A DNA stretch of 64,000 nucleotides from Cognatishimia sp. SS12. Lineage in GTDB: Bacteria > Pseudomonadota > Alphaproteobacteria > Rhodobacterales > Rhodobacteraceae. Location of the stretch: assembly GCF_028369055.1 (NCBI RefSeq), contig NZ_JAQNCZ010000003.1, positions 1-64,000 of the forward strand. The letters run 5' to 3'. Below the pieces are notes generated by a model. The model did not search any database. It saw nothing but the letters and a program-made list of their open reading frames with translations, and was not told the DNA's origin. The position numbers were made by a program, and so were the translations under genes. Below are positions 8,340 to 16,432 of the stretch, piece after piece; the stretch's first letter is position 1, and each line of letters starts with the position of its first letter.

Positions 8340-9047
8340 TTATTCGATCCCGAAATAGGCGCGGGAAATGTCCTCACGCGATACTGTATCTGAGGTGCCC
8401 TCAAGCGAGACGCGCCCCTCTTGCAGGCAATAGACGCGGGACGACACTGAGAGCGCCTTGCTGATGTCCTGCTCAACGATGATGGCACTCATGCCTTCGC
8501 CAATGATGCCGGGCAGCGCATCGTAGATATCCTTTATGATGATCGGTGCCAGGCCAAGACTGATCTCGTCGAACAGGATCAAGTCGGGATTGGCCATCAA
8601 CGCGCGGCCAATCGCAACCATCTGCTGTTGTCCGCCAGACAAAGAGGTGGATTGCTGGTCCTTGCGCTCTTCTAGGATCGGAAACAGTTTGTAGACAGAC
8701 TCTAGCGACCAAGGTCCCTTGCGGCCGACCTGCGCCCCGATCATCAGGTTTTCGCGCACCGATAACGACGGGAATAGCTGTCGCCCTTCGGGCACCATAG
8801 AGAGGCCTTGAATGGCGATCTCATCGGCACGCAGACGGCTGATGTCCTTGTCGTGATATTTGATCTGACCCGGACCATTGGACAAAAGCCCGGTGATCGA
8901 GCGCATCAACGTGGTCTTGCCGGCCCCGTTGGAGCCAATGACGGCAAGCACCTCGCCCTCTGAAACTTCCATATCGACGCCATACAACGCCTGAAAATCA
9001 CCGTAGTGGGCGTTAAGCCCTTGTATCTGGAGAATAGGTTCAGGCAT
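8340..9047 (-). CDS. livF: Liv-type ABC transporter ATP-binding protein (LivF)
   Basis: This 235-residue ATPase is one of the two nucleotide-binding subunits of the importer. Walker A is GSNGAGKT, the ABC signature is LSGGQQQM, Walker B is LILFDEIS, and IVEQDIS carries the switch position, where aspartate replaces the usual histidine region. The ATG at 9047 is preferred over the TTG nine bases upstream. It overlaps the livG stop by eight bases, which suggests translational coupling. Confidence 0.92.
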   Translation of the reverse strand: MPEPILQIQGLNAHYGDFQALYGVDMEVSEGEVLAVIGSNGAGKTTLMRSITGLLSNGPGQIKYHDKDISRLRADEIAIQGLSMVPEGRQLFPSLSVRENLMIGAQVGRKGPWSLESVYKLFPILEERKDQQSTSLSGGQQQMVAIGRALMANPDLILFDEISLGLAPIIIKDIYDALPGIIGEGMSAIIVEQDISKALSVSSRVYCLQEGRVSLEGTSDTVSREDISRAYFGIE

Positions 9048-9768
9048 CAGCTTCAATCCCCAGATAAATTTCTTTTACTTCCGGGCTGTTCATGATCGCA
9101 TGCGGCTCGCCCTCGGCGATTTGCTTTCCGAAATCAATCACGATCAGCCGGTCTACGACTTCCAACAGGGCATGCACCACATGCTCGATCCAGATGATCG
9201 TCACCCCCGAGGCATGGATGTCTTTGATCGTCTGCACCAGCGAGGCACATTCAGCCTCGGTCAGGCCCCCGGCGATCTCGTCCAGCAGCAACAGCTTTGG
9301 CTTGGCACATAGCGCCCGGGTCAATTCTAGCCGCTTCCGTTCCAGCAAGGTCAAGCTTCCGGCGAACACATTGGCCTTGGGCAGCAGTTCAGTCTGCTCC
9401 AGCACATGCAGGCAAAATCGTTCGGCTTCATGCCCATACAGACCCGCAGATTGTGTCGCGGCGATCATCGCGTTTTCGAACACAGTCATGCCGGAAAACG
9501 GCTGGGGCACCTGAAACGAACGCGCTACGCCTGCATGACTGCGGCGGGCCGCGTTCCATTTTGTGACGTCTTGACCTGCGAACTCCACCGTGCCGGAATT
9601 TGCGGACAGGGTTCCAGTGATCAGGTTGAACATCGAAGTCTTTCCCGCCCCGTTAGGCCCGATCACACCCAAAGCTTCGCCCTCCTGCACCTCGTAGCTA
9701 AGCGCGTCAGCCACAGTCACGGCACCAAAGGCTTTGCTCAGCCTGTCGAGTTTCAGAATCGCACTCAT
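9040..9768 (-). CDS. livG: Liv-type ABC transporter ATP-binding protein (LivG)
   Basis: This 242-residue ATPase is the second nucleotide-binding subunit. Walker A is GPNGAGKT and Walker B is LLLLDEIAGG. WIEHVV carries the switch histidine. The ABC signature is unusual: the standard LSGGQ is replaced by LTLLERKRLELTRAL, where family members have LSYGQQR-like or LPYGxQR-like variants. It is expected to pair with LivF in the membrane complex. It lies 50 bases after the binding-protein gene in the same operon. Confidence 0.9.
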   Translation of the reverse strand: MSAILKLDRLSKAFGAVTVADALSYEVQEGEALGVIGPNGAGKTSMFNLITGTLSANSGTVEFAGQDVTKWNAARRSHAGVARSFQVPQPFSGMTVFENAMIAATQSAGLYGHEAERFCLHVLEQTELLPKANVFAGSLTLLERKRLELTRALCAKPKLLLLDEIAGGLTEAECASLVQTIKDIHASGVTIIWIEHVVHALLEVVDRLIVIDFGKQIAEGEPHAIMNSPEVKEIYLGIEADA

Positions 9769-9818
9769 GGTATCCTCACCAGATGATAGGGCGGCACCTG
9801 GGCACCACCCATTGGGGT

Positions 9819-11099
9819 TTAGCCAAGCAGTTTTAGCTCGCCTGTCAGTGGGATGTTCGGAGCCGCAGAATTCGCCACGATTTTCAGATCCATCGCATCA
9901 CCGTCCTTTTGCCACTGGCCAGCGACCAGGGGTGTTTTGGTGACGTTGTTGATCGGCCCGTTTGCCCAGTTCACATTGCCGACAATGGTGTCGAGGTTGG
10001 TGCCATTGATGGCTGCAACGATGGCCTCTGGGTCTTCCAGGTCTTCTGCCCGCTTTGCCACATCCGCGACAACTTCGAACAAGGCGTGTTTAAAACCGAT
10101 CGGCTGTGTCCAGCTGCGGCCGGATGCGGCGACGTATCCTTCGGCCAGATCTTTGGAAGACGCGCCCGATAAGGAGGACGAGAAGGGATGGTTCGGAGAC
10201 CACCACACTTCGGAAGAGAGGCCGTCGCCGCGCTCGCCGAGGGATTCGATAACAGATGGGAATAGCAAAGCCTTGCCGATGGTCACGACTTTTGGGGTGA
10301 AGCCCTGTTGCGCAGCCTGCGCCCAGAAGGTGGCAAAATCTGGCGGAATCATGTTGCCGGTAACGATCTCACAACCCGCATTCTTGAAAGCGGCAATATA
10401 ATTGGAGAAATCATCCGACAAAGGCTGAAACCGGCCTGGGTCGACCAGATTGTAACCGGCCTCAGCCAGGGGTTTGGGCAAGCCCAGTTCAGGATGACCC
10501 CAGGCGTTGCCGTCGGCGTCGTTCGGGAACAGCCCACCGACGGATTTAGCGACGCCCGACTTGCCCCACATATCAAGGAACGCGCCGATCACATCTTCCA
10601 AACCCCAGAAGAAATGATAGGTCGAGGCAAAGCCCTCACCCGGCACACCATTGCGGCCAAAGAAATAGGGCTGCCACGGACAATCGGTGGTGATGCAAGG
10701 CACCTCATTCACTTCAGCCTGGTCCGCGACAGGGTTCACCGTGTCAGGGGTCGAGGCGGCAACGATGATGTCGACCTCGTCACCAAGAATTAAATCGGCA
10801 GCCACCTCGGCGGCACGGTTCGGATTCGACTGGCTGTCCTTCGATAGGATCTCGACATTCCAGCTCTTGCCGTTGTTCTCGATCCCGCCAGCTAAGGCTT
10901 TTTTGATGCCCGCAAGCACATAATCATCCGCCTCTGCAAAACCCGCGAGCGGGCCAGTGCGCGGACTGACATGGCCAATGCGCAAGGTCGGGTTGGCGGC
11001 GTAGGCGCGTGTCGCGCTCAGAAGTGCCGGAGCGGCCAATGCGGCTGTGGCACCGGTCAGAAAGCTGCGCCGCGAAGGCGACCTAAAAATCTTTGTCAT
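9819..11099 (-). CDS. ABC transporter substrate-binding protein, Tat-exported
   Basis: The 426-residue periplasmic binding protein of the Liv type (Peripla_BP_6) delivers the substrate to the LivFGHM complex. The N-terminus contains SRRSFLTGATAAL followed by an Ala-rich stretch, a twin-arginine signal ending near residue 34. The mature part begins LRIGHVSPRTGPLAGFAEAD, typical of these binding proteins. At about 390 mature residues it is longer than LivK, like many aromatic- or amide-binding relatives. The Tat signal implies folding before export. Confidence 0.92.
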   Translation of the reverse strand: MTKIFRSPSRRSFLTGATAALAAPALLSATRAYAANPTLRIGHVSPRTGPLAGFAEADDYVLAGIKKALAGGIENNGKSWNVEILSKDSQSNPNRAAEVAADLILGDEVDIIVAASTPDTVNPVADQAEVNEVPCITTDCPWQPYFFGRNGVPGEGFASTYHFFWGLEDVIGAFLDMWGKSGVAKSVGGLFPNDADGNAWGHPELGLPKPLAEAGYNLVDPGRFQPLSDDFSNYIAAFKNAGCEIVTGNMIPPDFATFWAQAAQQGFTPKVVTIGKALLFPSVIESLGERGDGLSSEVWWSPNHPFSSSLSGASSKDLAEGYVAASGRSWTQPIGFKHALFEVVADVAKRAEDLEDPEAIVAAINGTNLDTIVGNVNWANGPINNVTKTPLVAGQWQKDGDAMDLKIVANSAAPNIPLTGELKLLG

Positions 11100-11147
11100 T
11101 CTCTTCCTCCCTTTCGTCGACCTCCTCGCCGACTTCTTTCGTGAATC

Positions 11148-12071
11148 TTACAGTATGGTTTCTAGTTTCGTCAGGTGGCGGGCGACACGGGCACGGACCG
11201 CGTCCGCTTCGTCTTTCGTCCATTTGCGAAACCCTTCGCCCGACTTCATGCCCAACCGGCCATCGGCCACGAGTTTTTCCAAATAAGGCGACGGCCCTTG
11301 GCGGCTTTCGAGGTCGTGCAGGACGTTTTCGTGGATATCGAGCGTGAGGTCGGTGCCAACAAGGTCAGCATTTTCCAGCGGGCCGAGCACAGCAAGGCGG
11401 CGCCCAAAACAGGATTTCACCACGGTATCAACTGCCTCAGCGTCGCAGATACCATTTTCAACAAGGCTTACGGCTTCGCGCCACAAAGCATGCTGTAGCC
11501 GATTGCCGATGAACCCCGGCACGTCTTTTTCAACCATGACCGGCGTCTTGCTTGCGTCTTCCAGCAAGTCGAAGATCGCATTTGCCACAACGGGGTCAGT
11601 CCACTGGGTCTTTACCACTTCAACAAGCGGGATCATATGTGGCGGGTTCCACCAATGGGTGCCGATCGCGCGGCCTTTCAGGCGCAGCTCCGCCATGATT
11701 TTGCTGATCTGAATAACTGATGTGTTGGACGCAAGGATCGCGTCCTCGGGCACATGTTCCTCAACCTCGGCGAAGATTTTCTGTTTGAGTTCAAGCTTTT
11801 CAGGCGCGGCTTCAAACACAAACTTCGCCTCGCCGACGGCCCCCGCCACAGAGCCGCACAGTTCAATTTTTTTGAGGGTGGCAGCAATTTCCGTGTCGCG
11901 TGCACCCAGCAGACGGAGGCTTTCGGAAATCCTCTTTGGCGCCGAAAGTAGAGTATCTTCGACCGGATCGGTAATTCTGACATATTGACCTGCGCGCGCG
12001 AATGTCAGGGCAATCCCGTGCCCCATAAGGCCTGCACCGATAACGGCGATCTGCTGTTTCTTGGCAACCAT
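11148..12071 (-). CDS. 3-hydroxyacyl-CoA dehydrogenase-family oxidoreductase
   Basis: The 307-residue protein has the N-terminal NAD-binding fold with GAGLMGHGIA (residues 12-21). The catalytic histidine context is GTHWWNPPHMIPLVEVV, and the C-terminal helical domain starts with GFIGNRLQHAL. This is the single-domain hydroxyacyl-CoA / L-gulonate or carnitine dehydrogenase type, which oxidises a beta-hydroxy group to a beta-keto group. That fits the BKACE enzyme in the same operon, which consumes beta-keto acids. It ends 48 bases before the binding-protein gene. The CoA or free-acid nature of the substrate is open. Confidence 0.88.
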   Translation of the reverse strand: MVAKKQQIAVIGAGLMGHGIALTFARAGQYVRITDPVEDTLLSAPKRISESLRLLGARDTEIAATLKKIELCGSVAGAVGEAKFVFEAAPEKLELKQKIFAEVEEHVPEDAILASNTSVIQISKIMAELRLKGRAIGTHWWNPPHMIPLVEVVKTQWTDPVVANAIFDLLEDASKTPVMVEKDVPGFIGNRLQHALWREAVSLVENGICDAEAVDTVVKSCFGRRLAVLGPLENADLVGTDLTLDIHENVLHDLESRQGPSPYLEKLVADGRLGMKSGEGFRKWTKDEADAVRARVARHLTKLETIL

Positions 12072-12074
12072 CGT

Positions 12075-12869
12075 TCAGCCCGCCGTATAGCCACCGTCGG
12101 CATAAAGGATATGCCCGGTGTAAAAATCAGATGCCTTCGAGGCCAGGAACAACAATGGCCCGGCCAAATCTTCCGGCTCGCCCAGACGACCAACAGGCAC
12201 GCGGGCCAAAAAGCCATCGCGGACCTTTTTGGCCTCCGGGGTGTCTTCGAACATCCATGCGGTCAAGGGTGAGCGGAACACGGTTGGCGCAATCGCATTC
12301 ACGGTGATCCCATGTGCGCCCAGCTCACAGCCCAGAGATTTGGTGATCCCGTCTGTTGCGGCTTTGGACGCACAATATGCTGTATACCCTGCCGGGTGGC
12401 CCAAAAGGCCGCGTGCAGACGAAACAAGAACGATTTTACCATGCCCTTGGGCTTTCATCTGGCCAGCGGCAGCGCGCGCCAAAAGCCAGCTTTGACTCAC
12501 ATTGGCTTCCATGACGGAATTGAAAGTTTCAGGTGTCATGTCATTGATCAGCGCGACTTTGTTCATGCCTGAAGCGACCACCAGTATGTCCAGCGCGCCA
12601 TAGGCTTTGACTGCTTGGGCCACCAAGCCGTTGCAGATGTCTTCATCGGTCGGGCGGGTGTTGATAGCGGTGACTTCGGCGCCCATGCTGCGGCATTCTT
12701 CGGTGATCTCGTCCAGCGCAGACTGATTCCCCGCGACCAGCACCAGCTTGCATCCCGCGCCCGCCAGAATGCGAGCCGCGACCATACCAAACGCGCCCGA
12801 AGCGCCGGTGATCAAAGCGGTGTTGCCTTTCACATCGAACATGGAAAGAGGGTTTGCCATTACGTTCAT
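12075..12869 (-). CDS. SDR family oxidoreductase
   Basis: The 264-residue short-chain dehydrogenase begins MNVMANPLSMFDVKGNTALI at 12869. The cofactor motif TGASGAFG comes next. The catalytic serine is in VLVSSARG and the Tyr-Lys pair in YCASK, and the C-terminal GHILYADGGY is typical. The open frame continues 45 codons upstream into the cupin gene, but that part is out of family. The gene sits between the cupin and the hydroxyacyl-CoA dehydrogenase with two to three bases on either side. It likely catalyses one alcohol/ketone step of the same pathway. Confidence 0.9.
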   Translation of the reverse strand: MNVMANPLSMFDVKGNTALITGASGAFGMVAARILAGAGCKLVLVAGNQSALDEITEECRSMGAEVTAINTRPTDEDICNGLVAQAVKAYGALDILVVASGMNKVALINDMTPETFNSVMEANVSQSWLLARAAAGQMKAQGHGKIVLVSSARGLLGHPAGYTAYCASKAATDGITKSLGCELGAHGITVNAIAPTVFRSPLTAWMFEDTPEAKKVRDGFLARVPVGRLGEPEDLAGPLLFLASKASDFYTGHILYADGGYTAG

Positions 12870-12870
12870 G

Positions 12871-13215
12871 TCAGCTCTCCGAAGGGTAAGGAATGACAAC
12901 CAACATCTTGCTGGTCTGGTTGGATCGATTTTCCAGAAGGCGCACCTCGCCCGGCGGAATAGTGCAGCTGTCAAGCGGGCCAAGCGTGGTCTCTTTACCA
13001 TCAATGGTCAGCGTCATCTCGCCTTCCAGCAGAACATAGACCTTTTCAAAGGGCGTACTGTCCGGTCCAGCCCCGCCGCCAGGAAGAAACTGACTATAAC
13101 CAACCCACTGGTTTGTCGGGCCACCTACTTCGAACCCCTGCAACCGCAGGCCATAACAGCCAAAATGGTTCGGAGCCTCATAGGGCTGGGCGTCATTGAA
13201 GCGCTTGATGTGCAT
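12871..13215 (-). CDS. Small cupin-domain protein lacking the usual metal ligands
   Basis: The 114-residue single-domain cupin has the beta-barrel pattern with motif 1 region PFEKVYVLLEGEMTLTIDG and motif 2 region IPPGEVRLLENRSN. The HxH of motif 1 is absent and the motif 2 histidine is replaced by arginine, so a canonical metal site is not present. It may bind an organic ligand or act as an accessory isomerase or sensor. It is the second gene of the operon, 66 bases after the cyclase-family gene and one base before the SDR. Confidence 0.8.
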   Translation of the reverse strand: MHIKRFNDAQPYEAPNHFGCYGLRLQGFEVGGPTNQWVGYSQFLPGGGAGPDSTPFEKVYVLLEGEMTLTIDGKETTLGPLDSCTIPPGEVRLLENRSNQTSKMLVVIPYPSES

Positions 13216-13281
13216 GGGTCTCCTCCCGAAATTTCAGTGAAAAGACGACCGCCGGTTGCCCGGCGACCCGTCAGGGAGCGA

Positions 13282-14118
13282 TCAGAATTCTTCGCCCGCT
13301 TCGATGCGGTAATTCTGACTTTTGTCAGCCATGGCAACCAACCGGATGATGCAGCCGTCGCCGCGATCCCAGTTCCACGGGAAGAAGGCAAAGGTCACCC
13401 GCTTTCCGGTGACGGAGTCCAGATCGCCGCCGACATTTTCAATCCCCATAATTCCATTCGAAAACAGGGTGTTGTGAACCGGTTCCCACTCGGGGAAATC
13501 GTCTTTCCAGTCTCTGCCGCCGGACCATTCCTTGTATTCTTCCTCAAGGTGCGGGAGGATCGGGCCGTTCCGTTGAGGGCCAATGGCCGTGGCAAGCGGG
13601 TGGTCGTTGGCCTGGGTGTCGTGGCCAACAACCTTTACACCCTTTTCAACCATCCAATCCGCAGCGGATTGAACAAGGCCGGGACAGTAGGCAAAGTAAT
13701 CGCCATCTTCATACTGCTTATGCCAACCGGTGTTGATGATAAGCACATCACCCTTGCGAATGGCGTGGCCACAGGCTTTTTCCAGATCGTCGCCGGTGAT
13801 GGATTCCCACTTCTTCTTAGGGATCGACACGACCAGACCCGAGCCGAAGAAATGTGGCAGCGGCACTTCGTCAATGAAGGGCGTGCCTTGCACCACATGT
13901 GCAGGCGCATCGATGTGCGTGGTGACATGCATCGTGGTGGTGATCGTCTGGCTCAGTACGCCGGATTTGGCCATGTAGTGCTTCCGGTCAATCTGGACGT
14001 CCTTGAAATAGGGCCAGTTCGGACACTGGTAACCAAACCGGTGGCTCAAGTTCACAAACTCCAGCCCCATGTCGTTATCGTCATTGGCCTGGAACTCGAT
14101 GCCGCGGATTTCAACCAT
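13282..14118 (-). CDS. Cyclase-family metal-dependent hydrolase (kynurenine formamidase-like)
   Basis: The 278-residue protein has the family motif HVTTHIDAPAH (HxxTHxDxPxH), which binds a divalent metal in kynurenine formamidase, isatin hydrolase and related amide or lactam hydrolases. The start at 14118 (MVEIRGIEF) is chosen because AGAGGAG lies eight bases upstream; the longer open frame has no family support. It is the first gene of the ten-gene operon. Ring or amide hydrolysis is therefore a plausible first step on the imported compound. Confidence 0.88.
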   Translation of the reverse strand: MVEIRGIEFQANDDNDMGLEFVNLSHRFGYQCPNWPYFKDVQIDRKHYMAKSGVLSQTITTTMHVTTHIDAPAHVVQGTPFIDEVPLPHFFGSGLVVSIPKKKWESITGDDLEKACGHAIRKGDVLIINTGWHKQYEDGDYFAYCPGLVQSAADWMVEKGVKVVGHDTQANDHPLATAIGPQRNGPILPHLEEEYKEWSGGRDWKDDFPEWEPVHNTLFSNGIMGIENVGGDLDSVTGKRVTFAFFPWNWDRGDGCIIRLVAMADKSQNYRIEAGEEF

Positions 14119-14213
14119 TTGGCACATCTCCTCTGTTCGCCGGAGCCCCGGCGTTTCTGGTTTCAAATTGTCAGGGTGGCTCCTCCACCTGTTCCACATA
14201 GTGATGCATGCGC

Positions 14214-14226
14214 ACCGCATTGCGGT
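14214..14226. promoter_or_regulatory. Palindromic operator candidate between the catabolic operon and iclR gene
   Basis: ACCGCA-T-TGCGGT is a perfect inverted repeat around one central base. It lies between the two divergent genes, 96 bases before the cyclase gene start and 107 before the IclR gene. IclR regulators bind such palindromes. A related half-site, ATCGCAATGCGG, lies at about 14259-14270 after TTGACA at 14250-14255, a possible -35 box. Confidence 0.5.
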
Positions 14227-14332
14227 CAAGAAAAAGTTTACGATGCGGTTGACATGTATCGCAATGCGGGACAGTACTGATTGAAATAGCTTCGGGACTC
14301 AGGGCGGCAAACGACCACAAGAAAGGCGGGAC

Positions 14333-15088
14333 ATGTCTGAAAAGGAAACAAAAAGCGACCGAACCGGGATCCAGGTTATATCGCGTGCAGCATCGATCCT
14401 GCGGGTTCTGAAAGAAGCGCAGGCAGGTATGAGCCTGGGTAAGATCGCCGAGCAGGTGGACCTGCCCCGCTCTACGGTACAGAGAATCACAAGCGCTTTG
14501 GCGGAAGAAAATTTCGTTATCAGCGATGCTCAGGGCGGCGGTCTAAGGCTTGGCCCGGAACTCAGCGCACTGGCGGGCGCAGCGCAATATAACATCGTGG
14601 AACACTGCCGCTTGCTGCTGACCGAGTTGACCCAAAAGACTGGAGAGACCACAGATCTTGCCGTGATGCGCGGCATTGGCATGGTTTTTCTGGATCAGGT
14701 TCCAGGAACGCATCGGCTGACCACTGTCTCCAAGGTCGGAGAGGTATTCCCCCTGACCACAACCGCCAACGGCAAAGCCTGCTTGGCTAAAATGGACCAG
14801 CAGGAGGCAACCAAGCTGATCCGCAATGAATGGGACCGAAACGGTGTGAAGCGGGATATGGCCGAATTGCTGGAGCAACTTGAAGATGTTCGCACACGCG
14901 GGCTCGCCTACGATCTCGACGAGCATGCTTCCGGCGTCTCGGCGATCGGGTTTGCCTTTCATGATTGGGCGGGAGAATTGCACTCCATATCCGTCCCGGT
15001 TCCGTCAACTCGCTTTGCCGAACAAAGGAAGACAATTGAAAAGGCCCTCATCGACACCAGTGCGAATATTCAGCGCACATTTGAGTAA
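14333..15088 (+). CDS. IclR-family transcriptional regulator
   Basis: The 251-residue regulator has an N-terminal winged helix (about residues 10-75, with GKIAEQVDLPRSTVQRITSA as the recognition part). The C-terminal effector-binding IclR domain runs over about 80-248. The family usually controls an adjacent operon for aromatic or carboxylic acid breakdown and senses a pathway metabolite. It is divergent from the ten-gene cyclase-to-BKACE operon, with a palindrome between them, so it is the probable local regulator. AAGGCGGG precedes the ATG. Confidence 0.92.
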   Translation: MSEKETKSDRTGIQVISRAASILRVLKEAQAGMSLGKIAEQVDLPRSTVQRITSALAEENFVISDAQGGGLRLGPELSALAGAAQYNIVEHCRLLLTELTQKTGETTDLAVMRGIGMVFLDQVPGTHRLTTVSKVGEVFPLTTTANGKACLAKMDQQEATKLIRNEWDRNGVKRDMAELLEQLEDVRTRGLAYDLDEHASGVSAIGFAFHDWAGELHSISVPVPSTRFAEQRKTIEKALIDTSANIQRTFE

Positions 15089-15690
15089 ACACAGAGCGGA
15101 GGTGAGAACCGGGTTGGTCATGAACTGCGGTGCGCCCATGTTGGATTCCCTCAATTTCGAGGGGTCGGCGTGCCCCTCGGCAAGAGGCGCTTCAAAGAGC
15201 AATGGGGCGCTCGGCGCATTCGTTCGCGATGCGCCAGCGCATGATCTCACCGCCAATTGGGTTGAGGTCAGACCAGAAATGCCGTCCGTAATAGGATGGA
15301 AATATTCTTCTATACCGTTGCGATGGATGGCCGCCCCCTCAGCGGTTTTTCTTTGCCCTTTCGCCTGCGCGGGGGACTGTGAAAAACCGTTTACTTGGGC
15401 CTCGTAACCTATTGAAAAGTGACCCTGAACGAAACAAGTCCGGTTACAATTTTTCTCTTTGAAATCAAAGAAATTTTCCGGATCATAAATCCGTGTACAC
15501 CTGTTCGATTCCGGTACGCGCCTCCATATTTTTCCAAGGCTTTCGGCAATTTAAGTGCATCATTGCTATCGCGCTTGCCAGTATGAAACTGTTGCGCACA
15601 TTTATGCGGATCATGGGGCCATGTGGTGGGCACCGCACCCGATGATCAAAACCGCCAACTCTGTTGAATGCGAGCGCTTGGAAAGCCGCG
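15089..15690. other. 600-bp stretch without a recognisable protein gene
   Basis: Between the iclR-type gene and the end of the coxM-type gene no open frame gives a recognisable protein on either strand. The only identified object is a degenerate 3' half of tRNA-Cys at 15478-15526. One frame reads MEIFFYTVAMDGRPLSGFS followed by stops, possibly a gene remnant, but I cannot assign it. Scars around a tRNA fragment fit an old integration or excision site. Confidence 0.6.
15478..15526 (+). pseudogene. Degenerate 3' half of tRNA-Cys
   Basis: GTTCGATTCCGGTACGCGCC followed by TCCA matches the T-arm, acceptor strand and CCA end characteristic of tRNA-Cys. Before it lies an anticodon-arm remnant, CCGGA-TCATAAA-TCCGT, where a Cys tRNA would have TTGCAAA in the loop. 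One T-stem pair is also broken (ACCTG for ACCGG). The D-arm and the 5' acceptor strand GGCGCGT are missing. It is therefore not a working tRNA; the shape suits a leftover attachment site or a rearrangement scar. Confidence 0.75.
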
Positions 15691-15702
15691 TTAGCTTTCC
15701 AA
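15678..15702 (-). terminator. Hairpin at the end of the coxM-type gene
   Basis: TTGGAAAGC (15678-15686) and GCTTTCCAA (15694-15702) form a perfect 9-bp stem around a 7-base loop that contains the stop codon of the leftward gene. There is no long T run after it, so it may protect the transcript end rather than terminate strongly. Confidence 0.5.
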
Positions 15703-16431
15703 TTCAAGCAAGGCGCGCTTTGCGAGCACGTGGACCAAATGCGCGCGATATTTGGCGGATCCGAAACTATCATCCAGAACGGCGCTCAGGTCGTCTATGG
15801 GGGTCTGAATGTCGATCTCTTTCGCCCCATCTGCGAAACATCCAGAGGCAACAAAACGCCGCTTTCCCTCTCGTTCGGCGACAAAAACGCCCACCAGGCA
15901 GCTTCGGCTCGCTTGGTGCTGGATACGTGCAAAAGCGGCGCGCTCTGGCAGTGGAATATGAACTGCCAAGATCAAATCTCCGGTCGGACCCTGACCAAAA
16001 AACCTGTGGCTGTCAGTTGTGCCTGCTGTCGTTTCAATCCTGGCACCCAGCGCCAAGAGAGCGGCTGGATAATCACCGCTCGGATCATTGTTGGCGACCG
16101 CGCCCCCCAGCGTGCCGCGGTTGCGAACGGCATTATCACCAATGCAGGCTGCAAGCCGCGCCAGCGCTGGAAGATGTTCAAGGACCGCAGGATCCTGACT
16201 GATCTGCGTGTGCGTGGCCCCTGCCCCGATGCTTAGGACATCCCCTTTACGGCTAATTTTGTTCAAGCCCAAGCGCGAGATATCAATCAGCATTTCTGCG
16301 CTGACCGCATGGGTTTTGATCAGGTTCAGCAAAGTCTGCCCACCGGCCAGATACATATGTGACGCACTGGCACCGCGCTCGCGCACGGCATCCTCAACAC
16401 TGTCAGCCCTGTGATAGTCAAGTTTTGTCAT
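15691..16431 (-). CDS. FAD-binding medium subunit of a xanthine oxidase-family Mo hydroxylase (CoxM type)
   Basis: The 246-residue subunit carries the FAD between the iron-sulfur subunit and NAD or another acceptor. The FAD motifs are AGGQTLLNLIK (residues 29-39) and RNRGTLGGAVANNDPSGDYP (around 105-125). It is somewhat short for the family (about 260-290), with a compact C-terminal domain. It is the last gene of a leftward operon after the XRE regulator, the dioxygenase and the [2Fe-2S] subunit. The large subunit is encoded 3.3 kb away on the other strand. Confidence 0.9.
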   Translation of the reverse strand: MTKLDYHRADSVEDAVRERGASASHMYLAGGQTLLNLIKTHAVSAEMLIDISRLGLNKISRKGDVLSIGAGATHTQISQDPAVLEHLPALARLAACIGDNAVRNRGTLGGAVANNDPSGDYPAALLALGARIETTAGTTDSHRFFGQGPTGDLILAVHIPLPERAAFARIQHQASRSCLVGVFVAEREGKRRFVASGCFADGAKEIDIQTPIDDLSAVLDDSFGSAKYRAHLVHVLAKRALLELES

Positions 16432-16432
16432 C

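Noticed and set aside
12748-14280. A 510-codon plus-strand open frame across the cupin and cyclase genes
   Set aside because: It mirrors two real minus-strand genes with family motifs and good ribosome sites, so it is a shadow.
15409-15633. A 74-codon minus-strand frame with YRNRTGVHGF near 15500
   Set aside because: This peptide is the known artefact of translating a tRNA-Cys 3' end; it led to the tRNA fragment instead.
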